Under the pieces are notes generated by a model. It was not told the DNA's origin and did not search any database. It saw only the letters and a program-made list of their open reading frames with translations. Shown here one piece after another: positions 6,932 to 16,378 of a stretch of DNA of 18,371 nucleotides. The stretch's first letter is position 1. Each line of letters begins with the position of its first letter. The DNA comes from Campylobacteraceae bacterium. Lineage in GTDB: Bacteria > Campylobacterota > Campylobacteria > Campylobacterales > Sulfurovaceae. A program made the translations under genes and the position numbers. Location: positions 1 to 18,371 of the forward strand of contig JALVWV010000029.1 in NCBI GenBank assembly GCA_027023145.1. Reading direction: 5' to 3'.

Positions 6932-8615
6932 CCCCGACACCCTCCGATCCGTCGCCCCCTCTGTCACGCCCGCACCTCCGATGGGTGAGACCGACGTCCT
7001 GATCCTCAAGCCCGCCGATCTGCGCCCCCTCGTCAAAATACTTAAAAGTACCCACGACTACACCCTGCTGCTTGATATTACCGCCGTGGACAACCTCGAC
7101 CGCCCTCAGCCTCACGGCGCCCGGTTTGAGGTGCGCTATCTGTTTCGCGACAGCACCTTCACCCATACGCTGATGCTCAAAGTCCCCCTTCACCGAATGG
7201 AACGGGGGATCGAAACCCTCACCTCTCTCTACGCAGCCGCCGACTGGCTCGAGCGGGAAGTGTGGGATCAGTACGGAGTGATCTTCGAGGGGCATCCGAC
7301 CCTCAAACGGATTCTCAACCATATGGAGTTTGAGGGGCACCCTCTGCGGCGGGATTATCCCATCGAGCAGCGCCAGACCTGTACCGTCACTCAGGATATG
7401 ATGGATGAGATGCAACCGGCACTTGAAGCCCGGGGGCTCGATACTGAGCGGGATCACCTCATGCTTCTCAACCTCGGCCCCTCCCACCCCGCCAGCCACG
7501 GCACCATCCGTACTTTCGTCGCCCTGGATGGAGAAAAAATCGTCGCAGCAGTCAGTGAGATCGGCTACCTCCACCGGGGCTTCGAGAAAAGCTGCGAAAA
7601 CCATACGTACAACCAGATCATCCCCTACACCGACCGCCTCAACTACTGCTCGGCGCTGATGAACAACATCGGCTTTTCTAAAACAGTGGAGGAGATGCTC
7701 GATGTGACCCTGCCCGATCGGGCGATCTTCATCCGGGTGATCCTCGCCGAACTCTCCCGCATCATCGATCACCTCGTTTGCCTCGCCGCCGGACTGCTCG
7801 ACATGGGAGCACAGACCAACTACTGGTACCTCTTCAACCCCCGCAACGATGCGTACGATTTCCTGAGCAAACTCACCGGCGCACGGCTGACCAACAGCTT
7901 CATGCGGATCGGCGGAATGACCCACGATCTTTACGACGGCTGGGAAGCCGACCTGCGGCATGTCCTCAAAAAAGTCGACGAAGGGATCAGCCAAACCCTG
8001 ACGATGATCCAGCACAACCGGATCTACAACGATCGGATTCAGGATGTCTCCCCCCTCTCGGCTGAGGAGGCGATCGGCTACGGATTTACCGGTCCCAACC
8101 TCCGCGCCAGCGGTGTGGCATACGATTTGCGGTTTGCTCGGCCGTATTACTATTACGATACGTTTGACTTCGATATGGTGGTAGGGAGCCACGGGGATAC
8201 CCACGACCGTATGATGGTGCGTTTCGAAGAGATACGCCAGAGCACGCGCATCATCGAGCAGGCGATGGCACGGATCCCCGACGGCCCCATCCGCATCGAA
8301 GACCGTGCCATCACCCTGCCGCCCAAATCGGCCGTCTACTCCACCATCGAGGGGACGATCGATCAGTTCAAGCTCACCATCGACGGGGTACGGGTGCCGG
8401 CCGGAGAGTACTACGGCGCCACCGAAGCAGCCAACGGCGAGCTGGGCTATCACATCATCAGCGATGGGAGCGGCACCCCGTACAAAGTCAAAGTCCGCGC
8501 CCCAAGCTTCCTCCACATGCAGGCCTATCCCCATTTGATCGAAGGGTATCAGGTGGCTGATGCGATCCTGACACTCGGAAGCCTCAACATTATCGCCGGG
8601 GAGATGGATCGATGA
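6924..8615 (+). CDS. nuoCD: NADH-quinone oxidoreductase fused subunit C/D
   Basis: This single 563-residue protein joins the 30-kDa (NuoC) and 49-kDa (NuoD) subunits, which are separate in many bacteria. The NuoC part runs to about 150 and includes EREVWDQYGVIFEGHP (110-125) and GHPLRRDYP. A short linker (about 150-175) leads to the NuoD part, which opens with LNLGPSHPASHG (182-193) and EIGYLHRGFEK (212-222). The NuoD histidine and tyrosine region forms the quinone head-group pocket near N2. The C terminus ends with the family-type Gly-Ser-Leu-Asn-Ile-Ile-Ala-Gly-Glu-Met-Asp-Arg. The start ATG (6924) has AAAGGG seven bases upstream and overlaps nuoB by eight bases. An upstream in-frame ATG lies inside nuoB and is less likely. 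It joins nuoE through an ATGA overlap. Confidence 0.96.
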   Translation: MLDPDTLRSVAPSVTPAPPMGETDVLILKPADLRPLVKILKSTHDYTLLLDITAVDNLDRPQPHGARFEVRYLFRDSTFTHTLMLKVPLHRMERGIETLTSLYAAADWLEREVWDQYGVIFEGHPTLKRILNHMEFEGHPLRRDYPIEQRQTCTVTQDMMDEMQPALEARGLDTERDHLMLLNLGPSHPASHGTIRTFVALDGEKIVAAVSEIGYLHRGFEKSCENHTYNQIIPYTDRLNYCSALMNNIGFSKTVEEMLDVTLPDRAIFIRVILAELSRIIDHLVCLAAGLLDMGAQTNYWYLFNPRNDAYDFLSKLTGARLTNSFMRIGGMTHDLYDGWEADLRHVLKKVDEGISQTLTMIQHNRIYNDRIQDVSPLSAEEAIGYGFTGPNLRASGVAYDLRFARPYYYYDTFDFDMVVGSHGDTHDRMMVRFEEIRQSTRIIEQAMARIPDGPIRIEDRAITLPPKSAVYSTIEGTIDQFKLTIDGVRVPAGEYYGATEAANGELGYHIISDGSGTPYKVKVRAPSFLHMQAYPHLIEGYQVADAILTLGSLNIIAGEMDR

Positions 8616-9103
8616 GTTTCACTTGGACCCGCGCACACCGCGCCGAACTTGATGCATTGAAAACACGCTATACCAGCCCCAAAGCTCTGGTGCTGCCCGC
8701 TCTCTGGAAAGTGCAGGAGCAGGAGGGGTTCCTCCCCCTCGAAGGGATCGAAGCGGTGGCCGAACTCACTGGCTACTCCAAGGCGGAAGTATATGGAGTC
8801 GCGACGTTCTACACGATGTTCCGCCTCCAGCCACAGGGGAGGTATACCCTCCAGGTCTGCAAGACCCTCTCCTGCGCACTCAATGGTCAGGGGACGATCC
8901 TCGATCACCTCAAAGAGCGCCTCGGGATCGAGGTGGGAGAGACCACCCCTGATGGGAGGTTTACCCTCACGCAGGTGGAGTGCCTCGGGTCGTGTGGCAC
9001 GGCGCCGGTAATGCAGGTCAACGACACATTGCATGAGCACTTGACGCCCGAATCGGTCGATACCCTTCTCAATACTCTGATGGACAAAGGGGGATCATTA
9101 TGA
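8612..9103 (+). CDS. nuoE: NADH-quinone oxidoreductase subunit E
   Basis: This 163-residue thioredoxin-fold subunit (24-kDa type) of the NADH-input module holds the 2Fe-2S cluster N1a. All four ligands are present: C83 and C88 (QVCKTLSC) and C124 and C128 (ECLGSCG). The N-terminal helical region includes the typical GVATFYTMF (62-70). The start ATG overlaps the nuoCD stop as ATGA and is preceded by GGGGAGATGG. Canonical Campylobacter/Helicobacter complex I clusters lack a true NuoE, so its presence marks this as an NADH-using form. It overlaps nuoF by four bases. Confidence 0.96.
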   Translation: MSFTWTRAHRAELDALKTRYTSPKALVLPALWKVQEQEGFLPLEGIEAVAELTGYSKAEVYGVATFYTMFRLQPQGRYTLQVCKTLSCALNGQGTILDHLKERLGIEVGETTPDGRFTLTQVECLGSCGTAPVMQVNDTLHEHLTPESVDTLLNTLMDKGGSL

Positions 9104-10368
9104 TCGAAGATATCCGCATCATCAGCCGCCGATTTGATCTCCCACAGAGCCACACCCTCGCCGTCGCCCGCCAGCACGGAGCCTACCAAAGTGTTAAAAC
9201 CCTCACTGAACGCACCCCTGAGAGCATCATCGCTGCCGTCGAAGCGAGTGGACTGCGGGGCAAAGGGGGTGGCGGTGCTCCCACCGGAGCCAAATGGCGC
9301 CTCATGGAGGGAGATTTCGACGGCCGCCCGAAATACGTCGTCGTCAACGCCGATGAGAGCGAACCCGGCACCTTCAAAGACGGCCATATCCTGAGCAAAG
9401 ACCCCCACCTCCTCATCGAAGGGATCCTCCTCACCTGCTATGCCCTTGGAGCCCACGATGCCTACATTTACATCCGGGGCGAGTACTACGAACGCCAACA
9501 GATCCTCCAGCACGCCATCGACGAAGCCTACGCAGCAGGTATCCTCGGACAGAGCATCATGGGGAACGACTATCGCGTCGATCTGACGGTACACCGGGGA
9601 GCCGGTGCCTACATCTGCGGAGAAAAATCGGCCCTGCTCGAATCGATGGAGGGGAAACGGGGGCACCCACGCCTCAAACCCCATCAAAAAGAGCCCGAAT
9701 GGTACTTCGGCAACCCCACACTGGTCAACAACGTCGAGACGATTGCCACGGTGCCCTTCATCGTCACCGAAGGGGCAGAGGCCTATCGGCAGTACGGGAC
9801 GGAACGCTCCCCCGGAACCCTCCTCTTTGCCCTGAGTGGCCACGTCAACCGCCCCGGCGTCTACGAAGCCCCGTTTGGTACCCCCCTGATGGAATACATC
9901 GAACACTACGGCGGCGGCATCCGAAACGGCGGCACCCTCAAGGCCGTCATCCCCGGCGGTGCTTCTACCTCGGTGCTTACGGCGGATGAAGCGGCACAGG
10001 CTCGGCTCGATTATGAGAGCATGCAGGGGCTCGGATCGGCACTCGGTACCGGAGGGATAATCGTCATGGATGAGAGTGTCAACATGGTCGAAGCGCTGAA
10101 AAACCTGATGGCCTTCTATCACGACGAATCGTGCGGCCAGTGCACCCCCTGCCGGGAAGGCACCGGCTGGGTCGATGCGATCCTTGCCCGGATACTTGCT
10201 CGGGAAGGGAGCCGGGATGACCTGAAAAAGCTTCTCGACATTTCTGAGACCATGAATGGCAAGACCGTCTGCGTCTTCGCCCCAGCGGCCTCCAGTGTGA
10301 TCGATGCCATGGTGCAGAAGTTTGAAACCGAATTTCTCCGATACCTCGACACAGGAGGTGCAGCATGA
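9100..10368 (+). CDS. nuoF: NADH-quinone oxidoreductase subunit F (NADH/FMN/N3)
   Basis: This 422-residue catalytic entry subunit oxidises NADH through FMN and passes electrons to the 4Fe-4S cluster N3. The glycine-rich FMN/NADH loop is GLRGKGGGGAPTGAKW (51-66). NADESEPGTFKD (83-94) contains the conserved acidic residues that contact NADH. N3 ligands are C345, C348 and C351 (ESCGQCTPCREG) plus C391 (GKTVCVFAPAA). The usual ALGDAAAW after the last cysteine is replaced by VFAPAASS, a variant with no lost ligand. The C terminus is Gly-Gly-Ala-Ala, encoded by the GGAGGTGCAGCA stretch that doubles as the nuoG ribosome site. ATGA overlaps occur at both ends. Confidence 0.97.
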   Translation: MIEDIRIISRRFDLPQSHTLAVARQHGAYQSVKTLTERTPESIIAAVEASGLRGKGGGGAPTGAKWRLMEGDFDGRPKYVVVNADESEPGTFKDGHILSKDPHLLIEGILLTCYALGAHDAYIYIRGEYYERQQILQHAIDEAYAAGILGQSIMGNDYRVDLTVHRGAGAYICGEKSALLESMEGKRGHPRLKPHQKEPEWYFGNPTLVNNVETIATVPFIVTEGAEAYRQYGTERSPGTLLFALSGHVNRPGVYEAPFGTPLMEYIEHYGGGIRNGGTLKAVIPGGASTSVLTADEAAQARLDYESMQGLGSALGTGGIIVMDESVNMVEALKNLMAFYHDESCGQCTPCREGTGWVDAILARILAREGSRDDLKKLLDISETMNGKTVCVFAPAASSVIDAMVQKFETEFLRYLDTGGAA

Positions 10369-11807
10369 GTACCCCATCGGTCACCATCACCGTCGACGGA
10401 GCCCCGATCGAGGTCAACCCTGAGCGTATGCTGCTCCCCGAACTCCTCGACAAGGGGTTTTCGATCCCCCACTTCTGCTATCAGGAGAGTCTCGGCAGCG
10501 ACGGCAACTGCCGCATGTGCATGGTGGAGATCGCCGGAAAGAAACGCCCCCAGATCGCCTGTGATACCCCCATCGTCACCGGGATGGAGATCCGTACCCG
10601 TGGCGAATCGATCGAAAAAGTGCGCCGCGACATCCTCGAACTCGAACTCATCAACCACCCCGTCGACTGCCCCATCTGCGATCAGGCAGGAGAATGCAGC
10701 CTCCAAGACTACTACATGGAGTACGGTTTGTACCAAGGGAAGGTGGACAAAAAAGAGAAACACCCCTTCGACAAACACATCGATCTCGGTGCCAATGTAA
10801 TGCACGATCAGGAGCGGTGCGTCCTCTGCCAGCGGTGTGTCCGCTTTTGTCGAGACGTGACCCACACCGATGAGCTGTGTGTTGCCGGGCGGGGGGATCG
10901 CTCGTACATCACCACCGTACCGGGCGAGAAGCTCCACAACAACTACGCCATGAACATCGTCGACCTCTGTCCGGTCGGTGCCCTGACGAGCAAAGACTTC
11001 CGTTTCCAGCAGCGGGTGTGGTTCCTCGCCACCTCCCCCTCCGTATGCCACGGCTGTGCCAAAGGGTGTGCCATCGACATCGACCATGCCAAATCCAAAT
11101 ACCACGACGATACCATTTACCGTTTCCGCCCCCGGAAAAACCCGGAGATCAACGGAGAATTCATCTGCGATGCCGGGCGCCTGAGCTACAAAGAGACGCA
11201 AACCAATCTTTTGAAAACGTGTCATATCAGAAAAGAGACTCTCCCGGAAGCCGAAGCACTCGATCGATGGAGAGCGATCCTCACCGAGGATGAATACCCG
11301 ATCGTCGTGCTGGCCGATGCCAACCTCTACACCGAAGAGTTGGCCGCGCTTCAAGCCTTTGCCCGGACACTCCATGCCCGGCTTTATGCCCCGCTCGAAG
11401 CGTACCACGATCCCGCGTTTGGCGATGACTGGCTCAAAAGCCCTCAACGTGCTGCCAATTCCGAAGGGGTCAAACGTCTCGGGATCGCCACGGAGATGCC
11501 AACCATCAATGACAATACGCTTGTCATCAATGTCAACCACCCTGACGGCCACCGTACCGCCAACCGTATCGATCTTTTGACCCATCAACCTGACGAAGAT
11601 ACCGGAAGGGTACCAGCACGCCTGACCCTCCCTATCGCCCCGTGGGTGCAGAGCAGCGGGCACCTCATCAATGAAGACGGCATCAAACAGTATTGCGAAC
11701 AGGTATTGCGCCGGAACGATCCGATCCCCACTCTGATCGAACGTCTGAAGCAGGTGACGGACGAAGAGTATGACAAGCACTTTGACAACAGGGAGACGGC
11801 ATCATGA
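10365..11807 (+). CDS. nuoG: NADH-quinone oxidoreductase subunit G, short form
   Basis: NuoG is the large Fe-S subunit of the peripheral arm. All cluster sites are visible: N1b (C38, C49, C52, C66), N5 (H98, C102, C105, C111), N4 (C152, C155, C158, C202) and N7 (C228, C231, C235, C268, in VCHGCAKGCAID and FICDAGR). At 480 residues it is far shorter than the roughly 680-910 usual for the family. The reduction falls in the molybdopterin-oxidoreductase-like domain after N7. However, residues 427-442 (W...SSGHLINEDGIKQ) resemble the signature near the end of that domain in full-length NuoG (sGTF-N-eGR-Q). This suggests an internal loss rather than a simple 3' truncation. The frame is intact, starts with GGAGGTG and ATG at 10365, and overlaps nuoH as ATGA. 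It is therefore probably functional, not a pseudogene. Confidence 0.95.
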   Translation: MSTPSVTITVDGAPIEVNPERMLLPELLDKGFSIPHFCYQESLGSDGNCRMCMVEIAGKKRPQIACDTPIVTGMEIRTRGESIEKVRRDILELELINHPVDCPICDQAGECSLQDYYMEYGLYQGKVDKKEKHPFDKHIDLGANVMHDQERCVLCQRCVRFCRDVTHTDELCVAGRGDRSYITTVPGEKLHNNYAMNIVDLCPVGALTSKDFRFQQRVWFLATSPSVCHGCAKGCAIDIDHAKSKYHDDTIYRFRPRKNPEINGEFICDAGRLSYKETQTNLLKTCHIRKETLPEAEALDRWRAILTEDEYPIVVLADANLYTEELAALQAFARTLHARLYAPLEAYHDPAFGDDWLKSPQRAANSEGVKRLGIATEMPTINDNTLVINVNHPDGHRTANRIDLLTHQPDEDTGRVPARLTLPIAPWVQSSGHLINEDGIKQYCEQVLRRNDPIPTLIERLKQVTDEEYDKHFDNRETAS

Positions 11808-13099
11808 CAACCGCACAAATCCTCGTCACCCTCGGCTCCATCGTCCTGGCCGCCCTGCTCGCACTCCTGATGATCCCGGTACTGGTTTGGCTCGAGCGTC
11901 GGGTGTGCGGACTCATCCAGGATCGCCCCGGCCCCAACCGCACCAATGTCTTCGGCTTCCGACTCGGTGGCGTCGTCCAATCGTTTGCCGACGTGGTCAA
12001 ACTGGTCACCAAGGAGGAGTACATCCCCGGTCACATTCGCTACGGTCGGTGGATTTTTCTCCTCGCACCTATGATCACGTTTGCCTCGGCACTGCTGGCG
12101 TTTATGGTGATCCCTTTTGCCGACACGGTGCAGGTCGACGGGGCTGCCCTCCGCATTCAGGGGCTCCCCGTTTCGTATGGGATCCTCTGGTATCTGGCGA
12201 TCGGGTCGGTCGGGATTCTCGGGATGGTCTTCGGGGGATGGCTCAGCCACAACAAATACTCCCTGCTGGGTGCCCTGCGGGCTGCGGCTCAGATGATCAG
12301 CTACGAGCTGGCACTGGGTCTCGGGGTCATCAGCATGATCCTCACCTACGATACGATCGATTTCAACGCCATGGTACAGTGGCAGAGCGGCACCTTCTGG
12401 GGCATCATTCCCGCCTGGGGGCTTTTCATCCAACCTTTTGCCGCGGTGATCATCACCGTTGCCCTCTTCGTCGAAACCAACCGGGCACCCTTCAGCGTCG
12501 CCGAAGGGGAGAGTGAGATCGTCGCCGGGTTCTTCACGGAGTACACCGCCATGAAATTTGCCATGTATTTCATGGGGGAATACGTCGCCATGAACACCGC
12601 CGGTGCCGTCATCGTCACGATGTTCCTCGGCGGCTATCAGCTCCCCTGGATTGGCACCGGGACACTGCTGGAACACTTCCGCCCCGTGGCGGGTGTTCTG
12701 CTCCTGCTGGTACCGGCGGTGATGGCTCTGTTTATCCTCTGGATGCGGCGCAACAACCGGGTACGCCCCACCCTCAGCACCGACGGAGGGCGCGGGCGTG
12801 AAACCCGCATCCTCACCGGGGTACTTATCGGCACCACCCTCCTGATCGAAGCGGTACTGCTCTGGCTCCTCCTCGAGCCTGCCGGATCGATCGGGGCTTC
12901 GGTGGCAGTACCCCTATTGCAAATTGTCATCTTCGTCGTCAAACTGATGCTGGTCAACCTGTTCTTCATCCTCATCCGCTGGACGCTCCCCCGCTTCCGG
13001 TACGATCAGGTGCAGGTGCTCGGATGGCGCTACCTGCTGCCTGCGGCTCTGGCCAATCTGTTCGTCACATCCATCCTCGTCGCAGGAGTCGGTTCATGA
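11804..13099 (+). CDS. nuoH: NADH-quinone oxidoreductase subunit H, extended
   Basis: This membrane subunit forms the quinone chamber and the first part of the proton path. Family motifs are ERRVCGLIQDRPGPNR (31-46), ETNRAPFSVAEGESEIVAGF (224-243) and RWTLPRFRYDQ (392-402). In the second motif, the common DLPE is SVAE. The protein has 431 residues against about 325-350 in most bacteria. The extra length is a block at roughly 283-372, between the helix ending at LGGYQLPW and the final conserved helix pair. It contains two hydrophobic stretches (about 294-313 and 336-357) joined by an Arg-rich loop. It would add two transmembrane helices and keep the C terminus on its usual side. ATGA overlaps occur with both neighbours. 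Confidence 0.95.
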   Translation: MTTAQILVTLGSIVLAALLALLMIPVLVWLERRVCGLIQDRPGPNRTNVFGFRLGGVVQSFADVVKLVTKEEYIPGHIRYGRWIFLLAPMITFASALLAFMVIPFADTVQVDGAALRIQGLPVSYGILWYLAIGSVGILGMVFGGWLSHNKYSLLGALRAAAQMISYELALGLGVISMILTYDTIDFNAMVQWQSGTFWGIIPAWGLFIQPFAAVIITVALFVETNRAPFSVAEGESEIVAGFFTEYTAMKFAMYFMGEYVAMNTAGAVIVTMFLGGYQLPWIGTGTLLEHFRPVAGVLLLLVPAVMALFILWMRRNNRVRPTLSTDGGRGRETRILTGVLIGTTLLIEAVLLWLLLEPAGSIGASVAVPLLQIVIFVVKLMLVNLFFILIRWTLPRFRYDQVQVLGWRYLLPAALANLFVTSILVAGVGS

Positions 13100-13647
13100 A
13101 TGACACGGCAAAATCCACCCGGATCACGACGGTTCCCCGCTACGGTGATCAAACCGCCGACAAGTTCTATCTACCCGCCATTTATGCCGGGATCAAAGTC
13201 ACCCTCGGACATTTCGTCCGCAACTTCCGCGACATCACCGCCATGGAAACCCTCGAATATCCCGAGGAGCAACCCACCGATATCACCCCACGCTATCGGG
13301 GGCTCCACCGCCTCACCCACCGTGAAGACGGTTCGATCCGCTGCGTAGCGTGCTTCATGTGCGCTACTGCCTGCCCGGCTGGGTGCATCAACATCGTCGC
13401 CACCGAACGCACCGACGGGATCGACGAAAAAATGCCCGAAATTTTTGCGATCGACACCCTCGAGTGTGTCTTCTGCGGGATGTGCGTCGAAGCTTGCCCC
13501 TGCGATGCGATCCGCATGGACACGGGAATCTTCTCCGTCACCGGTCAAGCCCGGGAGGATTTCGTCCTCGATCGTGACCGCCTCCTCTCCCACACCGGAG
13601 CATTTGAGACGGAACAAACCCGGAACAAGGAGGCTTCCCATGATTGA
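13096..13647 (+). CDS. nuoI: NADH-quinone oxidoreductase subunit I
   Basis: This 183-residue ferredoxin-like subunit carries clusters N6a and N6b, which link NuoG to NuoB. The two 4Fe-4S motifs are C83-x2-C86-x2-C89-x3-C93 (CVACFMCATACP) and C124-x2-C127-x2-C130-x3-C134 (CVFCGMCVEACP). An N-terminal amphipathic segment (about 24-48) should lie on the membrane. I chose the ATG at 13096, which overlaps the nuoH stop as ATGA with AGGAG (13084-13088) upstream. An earlier in-frame ATG (13024) lies inside nuoH and gives an atypical Arg-rich extension. It overlaps nuoJ by eight bases. Confidence 0.96.
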   Translation: MNDTAKSTRITTVPRYGDQTADKFYLPAIYAGIKVTLGHFVRNFRDITAMETLEYPEEQPTDITPRYRGLHRLTHREDGSIRCVACFMCATACPAGCINIVATERTDGIDEKMPEIFAIDTLECVFCGMCVEACPCDAIRMDTGIFSVTGQAREDFVLDRDRLLSHTGAFETEQTRNKEASHD

Positions 13648-14164
13648 GATGCTTGAGACATCCCTGTTTGCCCTGCTGACACTGGGTGTACTGACCGGGG
13701 GGCTGATGATTCTCCTTGCCCGACGCCCGGCCACCCATGCGATGGGTTTTTTCATCGTACTGCTCTGTGTAGCGGGGTTGTTTGCCCTGCTGCATCAGTC
13801 GTTTCTCTTTTTCGCTCAGGTACTGGTGAGCGTCGGCGGGGTCGTCATCGTGACGCTCATCATGATCCTCACCGTCAATCTCCGTGAAACAGACCTGCCC
13901 CCCGAGCCACACAAAACCCGATGGCTCATCGGTGCGGCCGTGGTCATCGCCCCGCTGAGTCTCCTCCTCTATCGGACACTCACGACACTCGGCGATGCCT
14001 TTCCACCTGTATCTGATGCCTTCGGGGGCACCCGATCGCTCGGAACCCTGCTGTTTCACGACGGGGTACTTCCGCTTGAGATCCTCTCCGTCCTCCTGCT
14101 GACCGCCATGGTCGGTGCGATCATCATCGGAAAAAAGGAGCAGTCCTATGACCGTGAATCCTGA
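13640..14164 (+). CDS. nuoJ: NADH-quinone oxidoreductase subunit J
   Basis: This 174-residue subunit has five predicted membrane helices, and its TM3 lies in the coupling region next to NuoK and NuoA. TM3 here reads FFAQVLVSVGGVVIVTLIMILTVNL (57-81, shown as two joined parts: FFAQVLVSVGGV and VIVTLIMILTVNL). The usual YxGA is replaced by SVGG, so the widely conserved tyrosine is a serine (S64). The start ATG (13640) is set by AAGGAGG (13627-13633). A much longer frame open to the left runs through nuoI and is not coding. The last 17 bases overlap nuoK. Assignment rests on position between nuoI and nuoK, length and TM3 similarity. Confidence 0.9.
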   Translation: MIEMLETSLFALLTLGVLTGGLMILLARRPATHAMGFFIVLLCVAGLFALLHQSFLFFAQVLVSVGGVVIVTLIMILTVNLRETDLPPEPHKTRWLIGAAVVIAPLSLLLYRTLTTLGDAFPPVSDAFGGTRSLGTLLFHDGVLPLEILSVLLLTAMVGAIIIGKKEQSYDRES

Positions 14165-14461
14165 TGCCTATTTTGCCGTAGCCACATTGCTCTTTTCCCT
14201 CGGGATCCTCGGGGTGATCAGCCGACGCAACCTTCTCGTGATTTACCTCTCGATCGAGCTCATGCTCAACGCGGTCAACCTCATCCTCGCGACGTTTTCA
14301 CGTCTCCATCCCGACGAGGGGGGTACAATGATCGCCCTGTTTATGATCGGGGTGATCGCAGCAGAAGCTTCCCTGTTTCTCGCCGTCATTGTCCAAATCT
14401 ACCGCAAAAAACACACCCTCGACAGTGATGCATTTACCGAACTGGCACAAGGAAAGAAATT

Positions 14462-14465
<4 letters not shown>
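14148..14465 (+). CDS. nuoK: NADH-quinone oxidoreductase subunit K
   Basis: This 105-residue, three-helix subunit is related to MrpC of Na+/H+ antiporters. The two membrane glutamates of the proton path are present: E37 in SIELMLNAVNL and E73 in IAAEASL. The start ATG (14148) has AAAAGGAG (14134-14140) seven bases upstream and lies inside the end of nuoJ. The C-terminal tail after residue 85 is charged and cytoplasmic. It ends in an ATGA overlap with nuoL. Confidence 0.95.

Positions 14466-16374
<1,909 letters not shown>

Positions 16375-16378
<4 letters not shown>

Noticed and set aside
6909..8534. 541-codon open frame on the minus strand
   Set aside because: It lies wholly antisense to nuoCD, has no family resemblance and is rich in low-complexity Asp/Gly/Val. 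Strongly C-ending codons in the real gene remove stops from this antisense frame.
8905..10377. 490-codon open frame on the minus strand
   Set aside because: Antisense to nuoE/nuoF, whose cluster ligands and motifs are intact; it is a by-product of codon bias.
10119..11780. 553-codon open frame on the minus strand
   Set aside because: Antisense to nuoF/nuoG and longer than nuoG itself, but without recognisable domains; nuoG carries all Fe-S motifs.
11296..11807. nuoG as a frameshifted pseudogene
   Set aside because: The frame is continuous to an ATGA overlap with nuoH, all cluster ligands are present, and a domain-end signature is kept near residue 430. An internally shortened functional gene fits better.
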